Source of the DNA: Streptomyces venezuelae
GTDB taxonomy: Bacteria; Actinomycetota; Actinomycetes; Streptomycetales; Streptomycetaceae
Length of the DNA stretch: 64,000 bases
Direction: 5' to 3'
Assembly (NCBI RefSeq): GCF_008642355.1
Contig: NZ_CP029193.1
Span: 1,140,001 to 1,204,000, forward strand
Each line of letters begins with the position of its first letter. Position 1 is the first letter of the stretch. A program made the translations under genes and the position numbers. This document shows positions 53,280-63,249 of the stretch, in pieces. The notes under the pieces are model-generated. The model saw only the letters and a list, made by a program, of their open reading frames with translations, had not been told where the DNA came from and did not search any database.

Positions 53280-53759
53280 TGATGCCCCTTCGTTCGTACG
53301 CAGAGGACCACCATAATGGCCGCTGCCTGCGAGGCCGCGACGGCACGGGACGTACTGCGGATCGGGGCCCGGCGCCCTTCGGGCCGGCCCGGGACCCGCT
53401 GGCTGCGGATCGACCGAAAGCCGTTGTCTACTGAGCGTCCGGGCCCCACCCGGGTCACACCTGCCGATTCGGCTGATACGTTCCCTCGCCTCCGCGTCGC
53501 GGGCGCTGGACCTGGCTCCCAGTGGTGGTGCGCCGGTGCGGCACACCACCCGTGACCCAGCGGCGTTCGACGACTGCGTGGAGGTTCGCCGGTCGGACGT
53601 CCTGTGGTGGACCCGGCCGAACCTACCCGCCCACGGCGGCTCTCTGTCAATACCCGGCTGAGCTGCGGCGACTTAACGGACCGCCAGGTCAGTGCCCAGG
53701 ATTCCCAGGTCGTACGGAGCCATGACCGGCCACGATCGGCGGCGCGCACCGCCGGGACA
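53280..53759. other. Intergenic region, no gene recognised
   Basis: These 480 bp between ppm1 and the amidohydrolase gene contain no frame with convincing codon bias on either strand. A GC-rich stretch around 53365-53395 (GGGGCCCGGCGCCC with GGGCCGGCCC) can fold. The ppm1 promoter should lie here but was not assigned. Confidence 0.5.
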
Positions 53760-55403
53760 TCACTCGTCCGGCCCCACGAACACGGGCCGTCCGCCGACCA
53801 CCGTGCGCAGGCAGACGGGGAGTTCGGCGCCCGGCGAGAGGTCCGGCAGGCCGGGCGTGCCGGAGCGCGGGTCGGTCGACCAGCGGGCCACGCGGTCGTC
53901 CGGGGCCTGCACCACCAGATCCGAGGTGCGCCACACGGCGTAGTCCGCGGGCGCGCCCGGCACCAGGATGCCCGCGTCGTCGCGGCCGATCGCGCGCCAG
54001 CCGCCGCGGGTGTGGGCGGTGAACGCCGCCCGTACGGAGACCCGGTGCTCCGGCGTGCGGTGGAACGCGGCGGCGCGGACGGTGCCCCAGGGGTCGAGCG
54101 GTGTGACGGGGCTGTCGGAGCCGAAGGCCAGCGGCACGCCGGCGCGCAGCAGGGCCGCGTACGGATTGAGGGTGCGGGCGCGTTCGGCACCGAGGCGCTC
54201 CGCGTACATGCCGTCCTCGCCGCCCCACAGCGCGTCGAAGACGGGCTGGACGGACGCGGTGAGGCCGAACTCGGCGAACGCGGCGATCGTCTCCGGAGTG
54301 AGCATCTCGGCGTGCTCGACGCGGTGCCGTGCGGCGCGTACGCGGGCCGCACCGACCTTCTCGGCGGCCCGGCGCATGCCGTCGACCACTGCGGCCACCG
54401 CGGCGTCCCCGATGGCGTGGAAGCCCGCCTGGAGGCCTTCCTCCGTGCACGCCACGACGTGGGCGGCGACGGCCGCGGCGTCCAGGTACGCGGTGCCGGT
54501 GTGGGCGGCGTCGGCGTACGGCTCATGCAGGCAGGCGGTGTGCGAGCCGAGGGCGCCGTCGACGAAGAGGTCACCGGCGGCACCGATCGCGCCGAGCTCC
54601 TTCGCGCGGCGCACGTCCTGCTCGGCCCAGTAGCCGACGACGCGGGGGCCCGGCTCGTCGGCGGCGAGCCGCAGCAGCCCGGTGAAGTCGTCCTCGTCGG
54701 AGATCTCGGGGCCCGCGCACTCGTGCACGGAGCCGATGCCGAGCGAGGCGGCACGACGGAGGGCGGCGCGCTGGGCCTCCGTGCGCTGCTGCGGGGTGAT
54801 GGCGCCGAGCGCCGCGGCGCGCACCCCGTGATGGGCGTCGGCGGTCAGCGGGGCGTCCGGGCGGTATCCGGCGCGGTCGGTGACGCCGGGCACCAGGTCG
54901 AGCAGCGCGGTCGTGACGACGGCCGAGTGGACGTCGATGCGAGAGAGGTAGAGAGGCCTGCCACCGGCCGCCTCGTCGAGTTCCGCGCGCGTGGGCGGTC
55001 GGCCGCCGGGCCAGCGGGCCGCGTCCCAGCCGTGGCCGAGCAGGACGGTGTCGTGCGGACGCGCGGCGGCGTGTTCGCGTACGAGAACGAGTGCGTCGGC
55101 CAGCGAGCGGGCCCCGGTGAGGTCCAGTCCCGTCAGGGCGAGGCCGGTGGCCGTGGTGTGCACGTGGGCGTCCGTGAACGCCGGGGTGACCAGGGCTCCT
55201 TCGAGGTCGACCACGTCGTCGACGCCGTCGGCGAACGCGTCGGCCGCCCCTTCGGAGCCGACCCAGGCGACATGTCCGCGCTCGACGACCATTGCGGTGG
55301 CGAACGGGTCGGCGGGGCTGTGGACGTCGCCGCCGCGCAGCAGCACGGTGCGGTGGTTCGATGGATCCTGGGGGTCGTTCCCGGGGGCGGTGCTCTGGCT
55401 CAT
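53760..55403 (-). CDS. YtcJ-type metal-dependent amidohydrolase
   Basis: A 547-aa amidohydrolase_3 (YtcJ/AepA-like) enzyme. The metal site starts at PAFTDAHVHTTATG (HxH), with the lysine/cysteine-bridge region around HGWDAARWPGGRPPTRAELDEAAGG (split), later HAIGDAAVAAVVDGM, HRVEHAEMLTPETI and the final metal Asp in AFGSDSPVTPLDPWGTV (split). The substrate is not predictable; relatives hydrolyse formamides or amides. The ATG at 55403 is followed by a short Gln/Ser/Pro-rich leader. An Lrp-type regulator is encoded on the same strand 42 nt upstream, so the two may be co-transcribed. Confidence 0.9.
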   Translation of the reverse strand: MSQSTAPGNDPQDPSNHRTVLLRGGDVHSPADPFATAMVVERGHVAWVGSEGAADAFADGVDDVVDLEGALVTPAFTDAHVHTTATGLALTGLDLTGARSLADALVLVREHAAARPHDTVLLGHGWDAARWPGGRPPTRAELDEAAGGRPLYLSRIDVHSAVVTTALLDLVPGVTDRAGYRPDAPLTADAHHGVRAAALGAITPQQRTEAQRAALRRAASLGIGSVHECAGPEISDEDDFTGLLRLAADEPGPRVVGYWAEQDVRRAKELGAIGAAGDLFVDGALGSHTACLHEPYADAAHTGTAYLDAAAVAAHVVACTEEGLQAGFHAIGDAAVAAVVDGMRRAAEKVGAARVRAARHRVEHAEMLTPETIAAFAEFGLTASVQPVFDALWGGEDGMYAERLGAERARTLNPYAALLRAGVPLAFGSDSPVTPLDPWGTVRAAAFHRTPEHRVSVRAAFTAHTRGGWRAIGRDDAGILVPGAPADYAVWRTSDLVVQAPDDRVARWSTDPRSGTPGLPDLSPGAELPVCLRTVVGGRPVFVGPDE

Positions 55404-55445
55404 GGGACCAGTCTCGCCCCTGCCCGCGGGCGGCCGGCGCGGGGG

Positions 55446-55886
55446 TCACACCTGGGGCGGACGCGCCTCGTACGGGGTGGAGAGGACGACGGTCGTGCGC
55501 GTGGAGACGCCGGCGAGCGCCCGCAGCCGGCTGAGCAGGTGCTCCAGCTCCAGCGGGGTGGCGACGCGGACCTTCAGGATGTAGTTCTCGTCGCCGGCGA
55601 CGCTGTGGCACGCCTCGATCTCCGGGACGCCCGCGAGCCGTTCGGCGATGTCGTCGGGGGCGCTGGGGTCGAACGGTTTCACCGAGATGAAAGCCGTGAG
55701 CGGCAGCCCGACGGCCTCGGGGTCGACGACCGCGGCATAGCCGCGGATGACACCCCGCTGCTCCAGCCTGCGCACGCGCTGGTGCACGGCCGAGGTGGAC
55801 AGGCCCGTGGCCTTGCCCAGGTCGGTGTAGCTCATCCGCCCGTCCTTGACGAGCAGCTGCACGATCTGTCGGTCCAGCTCCTCCAT
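55446..55886 (-). CDS. Lrp/AsnC-family transcriptional regulator
   Basis: A 146-aa feast/famine regulator. The helix-turn-helix MEELDRQIVQLLVKDGRMSYTDLGKATGLSTSAVHQRVRRLEQRGVI (residues 1-47, core TDLGKATGLSTSAVHQRV) is followed by the RAM effector-binding domain with AFISVKPFD, ACHSVAGDENYILKV and LLSRLRALAGVSTRTTVVLS blocks. Its ligand is probably an amino acid. It lies upstream of, and may co-transcribe with, the amidohydrolase. The region 55887-56091 is the divergent promoter shared with the plus-strand hypothetical gene. Confidence 0.92.
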   Translation of the reverse strand: MEELDRQIVQLLVKDGRMSYTDLGKATGLSTSAVHQRVRRLEQRGVIRGYAAVVDPEAVGLPLTAFISVKPFDPSAPDDIAERLAGVPEIEACHSVAGDENYILKVRVATPLELEHLLSRLRALAGVSTRTTVVLSTPYEARPPQV

Positions 55887-56091
55887 GCGCCGAACCTACA
55901 GGGCTCTTGATCCGTTCGGATAGCCGACTCGTCTCCCCGCTCGAGGGCAACTTCAATTGGCATGTGACGAACGACACACCTCTGTGGCCGTGTCCGTCGG
56001 GATGCAACGATTACGTCCACGACGGGACGGGAAGTGCTTGCTGTGGTCGAGGCCGCAGCGCCTTGTCGGCCCACCCGAGGGGGAGATTCCC

Positions 56092-56520
56092 ATGCAGAAT
56101 TTGAAGCGCCCCGGCCGGTCTGCCCGCGCCAAGCAGCAGCCGGTCGCCGAGCCCGAGCCGGAGGGCGTCGAACCGGCTGACGCCTTTCTCGACTCCTACG
56201 ACACTTTTGAGATGTACCGGGTGAACTGCCCCGACTGCGGGCAGCCCATCGCGCTCCTCGCGGACGAGGACGTGCTGCCCGAGCACGCGCTGTGCCCCAC
56301 GCCCTGGAACCCGTTCGGCCTCACGGTCTGCGCGGGCACCGGCCGGGCGGCCACCGACGCCGAGCCCAGCGACGAGTCGATGGAGGTCCAGGAGCAGGAC
56401 ACCGCCCTGCTCCTGACGCTCCCTCAGGGACTCGACTGGCGGACCCAGCCGTTCTCGCACGTGGGCGGCCCCGGCTCGCGCCCCATGCGGGTGCCGCAGC
56501 AGCACCGGCCCGCCGCCTGA
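56092..56520 (+). CDS. Conserved hypothetical protein with zinc-ribbon-like cysteines (142 aa)
   Basis: A 142-aa soluble protein. The N-terminal ~35 residues are basic then acidic (RSARAKQQPVAEPEPEG). The central part carries VNCPDCGQPIALL and, 21 residues on, ALCPTPWNPFGLTVCAG, giving a four-cysteine pattern that could bind zinc. The C-terminus is rich in Gly, Pro and Gln. ATG at 56092 follows GGGGGAGATTCC. No named family is recognised. Its stop nearly abuts the convergent phosphotransferase gene (56522). Confidence 0.75.
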   Translation: MQNLKRPGRSARAKQQPVAEPEPEGVEPADAFLDSYDTFEMYRVNCPDCGQPIALLADEDVLPEHALCPTPWNPFGLTVCAGTGRAATDAEPSDESMEVQEQDTALLLTLPQGLDWRTQPFSHVGGPGSRPMRVPQQHRPAA

Positions 56521-56521
56521 C

Positions 56522-57622
56522 TCACCAGTAGGTGCCCTGCACCATGGCGACCAGGCTGTCGTGGTGCAGGATCAGCGTGTCCGCGGCCCCGGCATCGGCC
56601 GGCGGCGGGGCCTCGCCGAAGTGGACCTGCCGGTAGGCGACGCGCAGCATGACGATCGCGTGCCGCAGGGCCGCGTAGAGCGTGTAGAAGTCCATGTCGC
56701 GCGGTGTGTGCCCGGTGAGCCGGGCGTACGCCGCCTCGACGCGGTCGCGGCGCTGGAAGTCCGGCAGCCCCCGCTGGCCGAAGCTCACCGTGAGGTCCTG
56801 GAAGAAACGGTGGAGGTAGACGGTCCAGCCGAGGTCGACCTCGCGCGGGGCGAACGCCGCCATCTCCCAGTCGAGGACGGCGGCCGGCTCGAAACCGTCG
56901 TAGACGATGTTCCCGATGCGCGCGTCGCCCCAGTTGAGCACGGCGTCACCCTCGTCCCGGGGCCACAGTTCGTCGAGGCGGTCGAAGGCGCCCTCGATGA
57001 GGGGTGAGCGGGGAAGCCCGTCCACCACCCATGCGTAGTAGGCGCGTTGGGCCGCCACGTGGCGCCGCAGCGGGCTGCCGTCGCCCGGCGGCGCGAGAAA
57101 CGAAGCCGCTTCCGGGGGCACTTGGTCGTGCAGGTGGGCGAGGACGCGGACCGAGGCCTCTTCGAGGTGCGCGCGTTCGGCGTCGGTCGCCGCGTGCAGC
57201 CAATTGCCCTCGTACGTATAGGGCATGACGTCCGGCGGGACGCGTCCCTCGACCCGCTCCATGACGAAGAACGGCGCCCCGAGCGGGCCCGGGTCCTCTT
57301 CCAGCCACAGCACCCGCGGGACCGGCACGTCGGTGTGTTCGGCGACGAGCCGCATCGTGCGGTACTGCCGCGGCATGTCGTAGACGGGGAAGATTGTGTA
57401 CGCCGCCGGGTCCGCCGCGAGACGCAACGCACAGTGTCTGAGCGGGGGTTCGGGGTGCTCGACGGTGAAGAGCAGGGTCTCGCTGGACATGCCGTTGGAC
57501 TCCGGGACGGTCACTCCGGCCGCTTTGGCGCCGGGCAGTCGCGTGTCGAGCCAGGCACTGAGGCGGCGGGCGAGGTCTTCCGGGTCGCGCGTGGTGGTAC
57601 GGGGACGGGGTGCCGTTGCCAT
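56522..57622 (-). CDS. Aminoglycoside phosphotransferase-family kinase-like protein
   Basis: A 366-aa APH-fold protein. The N-lobe has SSETLLFTV; the brace is PFFVMERVEGRVPPD. The catalytic loop is VLNWGDARIGNIVYDG (the usual HGD reads WGD, but Asp and Asn are kept), followed by VLDWEMAAFAPREVDLGW, the metal-binding DxD equivalent. The group resembles ACAD10/11-type kinases associated with acyl-CoA metabolism rather than drug resistance. Start ATG 57622; the DUF7064-like gene follows upstream on the same strand across a 41-bp gap, so they are likely one operon. Confidence 0.85.
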   Translation of the reverse strand: MATAPRPRTTTRDPEDLARRLSAWLDTRLPGAKAAGVTVPESNGMSSETLLFTVEHPEPPLRHCALRLAADPAAYTIFPVYDMPRQYRTMRLVAEHTDVPVPRVLWLEEDPGPLGAPFFVMERVEGRVPPDVMPYTYEGNWLHAATDAERAHLEEASVRVLAHLHDQVPPEAASFLAPPGDGSPLRRHVAAQRAYYAWVVDGLPRSPLIEGAFDRLDELWPRDEGDAVLNWGDARIGNIVYDGFEPAAVLDWEMAAFAPREVDLGWTVYLHRFFQDLTVSFGQRGLPDFQRRDRVEAAYARLTGHTPRDMDFYTLYAALRHAIVMLRVAYRQVHFGEAPPPADAGAADTLILHHDSLVAMVQGTYW

Positions 57623-57663
57623 GTCCGTGCTCCTTCCTCCGGGTGCGGGACCTGGCCGTGTCC

Positions 57664-58791
57664 TCAGGGCGCCACGGAGTCGAATCCGGTGAAGCCGCTC
57701 GGGTCGTGGCGGCCGAAGCTGCCGTGCTCGAAGATGCCGTGACCGATGCGGCCTTCGAGGGTGAAGCGTGCGGCGTGGTCGATGACTCCGTACGCGGCGA
57801 GGGGGTGGGCGGTGGGGTCCGACAGGTCGTAGCTGCGGCGGTCGGTCCAGTCGCGGCCGCGCCAGGTGCCGTGCTGCCAGTCGTCGGCGGGCGGATATCC
57901 GGCGCCCACGGCCAAGGGCAGCGAGGCGAGCACCTCCACGCCGACTTCCAGGGGCTTGTGGCCGTCCGGGTCGATGAGGTGGATGACGGCGCGCTCGGGG
58001 TGGCGGGTGCCGGAGCGGTAGGTGATGTCGGTACGGGGCCAGCCGAGTTGACGGTCGGGGCGGCCGGGGCGGACGAGGGTGGCGTCGTTGAGGGTGCGGT
58101 GGCCGTCGGCGTCCTCCTGGGCGATGACCATGAGGAAGCGGTCGCCGAAGTGGACCGGGCACCAGATCCAGTGGAAGCCCTCGGTGGCGAACTCCTCCTC
58201 CAGGCGCCCGCGCTCCTCCCCGGGGACGGGCCGAACGCCCCAGCTGCGGTCGCGGGTCGCGGTCCACTCCCCCGCCGCCACGGCGATCTCCTCGCCGCCC
58301 GCGCGGATCACTCCGGCGGGCCGTCCGGCCTGCACGAAGCGGCGCCCTTCGAGGGTGAGGCGGTCGCCGCGGCGCTGGACGTGGTGCGGCTCCCACAGGG
58401 CGGGGAAGTCGGCGGTCCAGGTCAGGTCGTACGAGAGGGACGCGGGGTCGTCCGGGTCGGCCGCGCACGTCAGGCGGATGCGGTGCAGGGGCTCGTCGAC
58501 GGTGATGCGGAGCGGACCGACGCGGAGGTTCATGCGGTCCTCGCCCAGTGCGTCGCTCGCGCGTACGGCGTGGAGCGTGTCCGCGATGCGCAGGGTGGCG
58601 TACGCGTCGATGACGCCGAGGTTCGGATAGACGCCGAGTCCGAGGATGAGCAGGGCGCGGCCCCGGTGGTCGAAGAGGTGGAAGATGCACCGGTCGTAGG
58701 CGTTGCGGTCGCCCGTCGCGACGTACTTCATCGAGAGGGGGACCTGGTGCACGGGGTACTCGTCGAGCGGGACCGGACGGTCGTCTGCCAC
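57664..58791 (-). CDS. Conserved hypothetical protein, CrtC/hydroxyneurosporene-synthase-like fold suspected
   Basis: A 375-aa soluble, Trp/His-rich protein. Sequence blocks such as CIFHLFDHRGRALLILGLGVYPNLGVIDAYATL (split), RDRSWGVRPVPGEERG, FHWIWCPVHFGDRF and DWQHGTWRGRDW suggest a double lipocalin-like beta fold, as in CrtC/DUF7064-7065-type proteins. This is fold resemblance by eye only. The GTG at 58791 has AGGGAGG at 6-nt spacing, which decides the start. It lies directly upstream of the APH-like gene and probably shares its lipid or xenobiotic pathway. Confidence 0.75.
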   Translation of the reverse strand: MADDRPVPLDEYPVHQVPLSMKYVATGDRNAYDRCIFHLFDHRGRALLILGLGVYPNLGVIDAYATLRIADTLHAVRASDALGEDRMNLRVGPLRITVDEPLHRIRLTCAADPDDPASLSYDLTWTADFPALWEPHHVQRRGDRLTLEGRRFVQAGRPAGVIRAGGEEIAVAAGEWTATRDRSWGVRPVPGEERGRLEEEFATEGFHWIWCPVHFGDRFLMVIAQEDADGHRTLNDATLVRPGRPDRQLGWPRTDITYRSGTRHPERAVIHLIDPDGHKPLEVGVEVLASLPLAVGAGYPPADDWQHGTWRGRDWTDRRSYDLSDPTAHPLAAYGVIDHAARFTLEGRIGHGIFEHGSFGRHDPSGFTGFDSVAP

Positions 58792-58907
58792 GGCAAACCT
58801 CCCTGGTCGCACGGCAGTTCAGAGTGGCGGGAGGCGGGCGGCCCCTCCGGCGCGGAGTTGACGGTACGTCAGTTCGCGGGGCGGAGCCAGATCCGTGCGG
58901 GGCCGGG

Positions 58908-59018
58908 CGCGTACTGAAGCGGACAGGTGCGGGTCGGGGGGCGGACGCGTACTAAACCGGACCGGTGCGGGCGGGGGGACGCTGAACCGGACAGATGCGG
59001 GGCCGGACACATGCGGGC
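58908..59018. repeat. Degenerate minisatellite upstream of the DUF7064-like operon
   Basis: Three imperfect ~34-38-bp units begin CGCGTACTGAAGC (58908), CGCGTACTAAACC (58946) and CGCTGAACC (58980). Each includes GCGGAC/CCGGAC followed by (A/C)GGTGCGGG or a close variant, and a fourth half-unit ends near 59018. No gene covers this stretch. Confidence 0.7.
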
Positions 59019-59137
59019 CCCGGTACGGCACCGAGGCACCCCCGCGGGCGGGGCGGAAACAGGCACGGGCAGCCCAGGAACAGACGCTCGATTCCCCGAG
59101 GCGGTGACTTCCGCACGGGAGCGGGCGTTGGCCTTGC

Positions 59138-59635
59138 ATGACCCCCACGGACATGGGACCGGCGCACTTCCCCACCGGACACCGGCGGCGCACCCTCGTG
59201 ACGGTGCCCGCCTCCGCAGAATCGGTTGCCCAGCGACCCCAAGGAGCTCAGGAACCCCCGCAGCACCGGGCTCCGTTCCAGTTCGTACAGCAGCTCCCGC
59301 ACCACACGCAGCACACGCAGCTCCCGCACCACACGCAGCAGCAGCACTCACACCAGCACGCGCCGCACCAGCAGCACGCGCACCATCAGCAGCAACAGCC
59401 GCACCAGGCCTACCCGCAGCAGACGTACCAGCAGCCATATCAGCAGCCCCCCGCGCCCTACCGGCAGCCCCACCTCCAGGACCCGCCGATCTACCGCGCC
59501 CTGATCCGCCACTGGGCGGACCGGGGCCGCACGCTGCCGGGGCACCACGACGCGGAGTGGGTCAGCCTCGCGGCACCGCCGGTGCGCCACGGCCAGTTCA
59601 GCGGGAGTCGGGACCCGCGAGGTGACGTGCGATGA
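59138..59635 (+). CDS. His/Gln-rich low-complexity protein (165 aa)
   Basis: A 165-aa protein. Residues ~37-110 are extraordinarily rich in His, Gln and Pro, with repeated LPHHTQ (QQLPHHTQHTQLPHHTQQQ), HQQHAHHQQQQPHQ and tail QQTYQQPYQQPP. The last ~50 residues regain normal composition (PPIYRALIRHWADRGRTLPG), which suggests a small conserved domain preceded by a flexible metal-binding or condensate-prone tail. Homologous short proteins exist in streptomycetes, without function. The gene overlaps the convergent acyl-CoA dehydrogenase by 38 bp. An alternative is that the low-complexity part is slippage-derived. Confidence 0.7.
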   Translation: MTPTDMGPAHFPTGHRRRTLVTVPASAESVAQRPQGAQEPPQHRAPFQFVQQLPHHTQHTQLPHHTQQQHSHQHAPHQQHAHHQQQQPHQAYPQQTYQQPYQQPPAPYRQPHLQDPPIYRALIRHWADRGRTLPGHHDAEWVSLAAPPVRHGQFSGSRDPRGDVR

Positions 59636-60770
59636 CCATGCGCTGGATCTGATTCGTGCCCTCGACGATCTGCAGCACCTTGGCCTCGCGCATGAGGCGC
59701 TCCACCGGGAAGTCCGCCGTGTAGCCGTACCCCCCGAGGACCTGCACGGCGTCCGTCGTCACCTTCATCGCGGCATCCGTGCACAGCAGCTTGGCCATGG
59801 CCGCCTGCTTGGCGAAGGGCCGCCCCGCGTCCCGGAGCCGGGCCGCCGAGAGGTAGAGCGCCCGGCCCGCCTCGATCTGTGTCGCCATGTCCGCGAGCAT
59901 GAACCGCAGGCCCTGGAAGTCCGCGATGGGCCTGCCGAACTGCCGGCGCTCGGTCGCGTACCGGACGGCCTCGTCGAGCGCCGCCTGGGCCACCCCGATC
60001 GCGCAGGCCGCTATGCCGAGCCGCCCGGAGTCCAGCGCGGAGAGCGCGATGGCGAAGCCCTGGCCCTCGTCACCGATGCGGCGGGAGTCGGGGATGCGTA
60101 CGCCGTCGAAGTTGATCTGAGCGGTCGGCGAACCCTTCATGCCCATCTTCTTCTCGGGCGCCGCGGCGCTCAGCCCCTCCGCGTCGCCGGGCACCAGGAA
60201 CGCCGTGATGCCGCGGGCGCCGTCCGGTCCCGTGCGGGCGAGCACGGTGTAGAAGTCGGCGACGCCGCCGTGCGTGATCCAGGCCTTGGTGCCGCTGATG
60301 ACCCAGTCGTCACCGTCCCGGACGGCCTTCGTGCGCAGGGACGCCGCGTCCGATCCGGCCGCGGGCTCGGAGAGGCAGTACGCGCCGAGGAGACCGCCTC
60401 CGAGCATGGCGGGCAGGTGGTCGTTCTGCTGCTCCTTGGTGCCGTACCCGGCCAGGGCGTGGCAGGACAGGGAGTGGACGCTGACGCCGAGACCGACGGT
60501 CAGACGCGCGGCGGCGAGCTCCTCCAGGACCTGGAGGTAGACCTCGTACGGCTGGTCGCCGCCGCCGAACGCGGAGTCGTAGGGCAGTCCGAGCAGCCCC
60601 GACTCGGAGAGCAGCGCGAAAAGCTCGCGCGGGAAGCGCCCGGCGTCCTCCTGCTCGGCGGCCTGCGGGACGATCTCGCGCTGGGCGATGTCCCGGACCA
60701 GCGAGAGCAGATCCCTGGCCTCATCCGTGGGCAGCTGACGCTCCACCGACTGCGTGATGTGGTCGGGCAT
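59598..60770 (-). CDS. Acyl-CoA dehydrogenase
   Basis: A 390-aa FAD-dependent acyl-CoA dehydrogenase catalysing alpha,beta-desaturation of acyl-CoA. The signatures LSEPAAGSDAASLRT, DDWVISGTKAWITHG, AQINFDGVRIPDSRRIG, RRQFGRPIADFQGLRFMLADMA (split) and QVLGGYGYTADFPVERLMREAKVLQIVEGTNQI (split) cover the N-, middle- and C-terminal domains; the catalytic glutamate is in IVEGTNQIQR. Substrate length unknown. Its 3' end overlaps the His/Gln-rich gene. ATG at 60770. Confidence 0.94.
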   Translation of the reverse strand: MPDHITQSVERQLPTDEARDLLSLVRDIAQREIVPQAAEQEDAGRFPRELFALLSESGLLGLPYDSAFGGGDQPYEVYLQVLEELAAARLTVGLGVSVHSLSCHALAGYGTKEQQNDHLPAMLGGGLLGAYCLSEPAAGSDAASLRTKAVRDGDDWVISGTKAWITHGGVADFYTVLARTGPDGARGITAFLVPGDAEGLSAAAPEKKMGMKGSPTAQINFDGVRIPDSRRIGDEGQGFAIALSALDSGRLGIAACAIGVAQAALDEAVRYATERRQFGRPIADFQGLRFMLADMATQIEAGRALYLSAARLRDAGRPFAKQAAMAKLLCTDAAMKVTTDAVQVLGGYGYTADFPVERLMREAKVLQIVEGTNQIQRMVIARHLAGPDSR

Positions 60771-61039
60771 GACGCTCTCCTCCCTGTGGGGCTGCGGCGG
60801 ACGCCCGCGCTGGGTAGGGGCGGCGCCGCCGGGAAACGTGCCGAGCCGTGGTGGTCTTCCGGGTCACGAAAGCAGCTGACCAGCGGCTCCGGCGCGTTGA
60901 GTATGCCCGATCAGCGGCGACCCGTCACTAGTTAACGACCGCTTACTCGAAAGATAACTGAAGATCGCTGGTGATCGGCGACGAGCGCGACCACGGGGGT
61001 GACCGCGGAGAGCCACGAGGGGGCGGCAGGGCACAGCGG

Positions 61040-61083
61040 ATTGGTACGAACCATTGACCGCACTGGTCTAGTCCTCCTACTGT
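61040..61083 (+). promoter_or_regulatory. Chitinase promoter with DasR-type/12-bp repeats
   Basis: Two TGGT-centred 12-bp elements, TGGTACGAACCA (61042-61053) and TGGTCTAGTCCT (61064-61075), lie in tandem. The second closely resembles the DasR-binding site (consensus ACTGGTCTAGACCAGT), and both match the direct-repeat architecture of Streptomyces chitinase promoters. A -35 TTGACC (61054-61059) and -10 TACTGT (61078-61083) with 18-bp spacing bracket the second repeat, so bound regulator would block RNA polymerase. The rest of the gap 60771-61176 shows no gene. Confidence 0.75.
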
Positions 61084-61176
61084 TCCCCCGAACGTCTTAA
61101 CGCGTTCATGCCAAGTCACACCCGCAGGTCCACAGCAGCACTTCCCCCTCCCGGTTTCCCCCCACGAGGAGTCACG

Positions 61177-62421
<1,245 letters not shown>

Positions 62422-62440
62422 CGTCACGTATGCGCCGGAC

Positions 62441-62469
62441 GGGGCGGGGGCCGATGCGGCTCCCGCCCC
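62441..62469. terminator. Terminator after the chitinase gene
   Basis: The arms GGGGCGGGGGCC (62441-62452) and GGCTCCCGCCCC (62458-62469) pair at 11 of 12 positions with a 5-nt loop, 19 nt after the stop and ahead of the convergent TetR gene. Confidence 0.7.
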
Positions 62470-62484
62470 TTCGCGTGCGCCCGC

Positions 62485-63108
62485 TCAGGGCCGCGCGGGC
62501 GCCGGGTACGACGGCTCGAAGTACTCGATCACCCGCAGCGTGTCCCCGAGTGTCCGCACCAGGAGCGAGCCGACCGTCTCCCGCGCGAGGCCGGGGCGGT
62601 CGATCCAGTCGAGCGTGATGCCCTCCACACCGCACAGCCAGCCGATGAGCGCCGTGCGCGCCAGCTGCGGGATGTCCTTGCGGCCGTACGCTCCCTCGGC
62701 GATGGCCCCGATCAGCGCCTCGCGCACGCCGTCCCGTATCGCGTGCACCTCGGCGTCGAACCCGACGCCACCGCTGATGATGGTGCGGTACGCCGCCTGG
62801 TGGTTTTCCGCGTAACGGAGGTAGCCGTCGACGGTGCGCCGCACCCGCTCCACGGGCGGCAGGTCGTCGTGGCGGCCCGCGCGGGCCACGAGGTCGGCGA
62901 CGGAGTCCTCGATGATCGCCAGGTAGTAGCCGCGCTTGGACTTGAAGTAGTAGTAGATCAGCCCCTTGGCGACGCCCGCGTGCCTGGCGATGTCGTCCAT
63001 CGACAGCGCGTCGTAGGACGTGTCGGCGAACAACTTCCGGCCGATGGCGATGAGTTCGGCACGGCGCGCCGCCGAGCGGTCGCTGCCGCGCTGTTGACTA
63101 TTATTCAA
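62485..63108 (-). CDS. TetR-family transcriptional regulator
   Basis: A 207-aa TetR regulator. The DNA-binding domain reads AELIAIGRKLFADTSYDALSMDDIARHAGVAKGLIYYYFKSKRGYY (residues 18-63; core SMDDIARHAGVAKGLIYYYF). The C-terminal domain is of the variable ligand-binding type (SVADLVARAGRHDDLPP, then RTIISGGVGFDAEVHAI). The start is TTG at 63108, since the ATG alternatives lie inside the helix-turn-helix. The start codon lies within a near-palindrome TTGAATAATAGTCAA (63094-63108), a possible autoregulatory site. It is divergent from the DUF6230 gene. Confidence 0.9.
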   Translation of the reverse strand: MNNSQQRGSDRSAARRAELIAIGRKLFADTSYDALSMDDIARHAGVAKGLIYYYFKSKRGYYLAIIEDSVADLVARAGRHDDLPPVERVRRTVDGYLRYAENHQAAYRTIISGGVGFDAEVHAIRDGVREALIGAIAEGAYGRKDIPQLARTALIGWLCGVEGITLDWIDRPGLARETVGSLLVRTLGDTLRVIEYFEPSYPAPARP

Positions 63109-63249
63109 TTTCGGCCCTAGTCTCCAACTGCCTCGGAATCGTCCGCAGTATGGCAGAGCGCCGCCTTCTCGCGGCCGGTTCGCGACGGCTCTTCACGCAC
63201 TCCCCTTACGCACGCTTGGCGACGCGGAACGACGTACGGGAGGAAGACA

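Noticed and set aside
53280..53759. Hidden gene in the 480-bp gap upstream of ppm1
   Set aside because: All frames are short or lack third-position bias; only GC-rich foldable sequence was seen.
56522..57622. Aminoglycoside-resistance gene
   Set aside because: The APH fold is shared with many kinases; the WGD variant and the neighbouring hypothetical fit an ACAD10/11-like metabolic kinase better.
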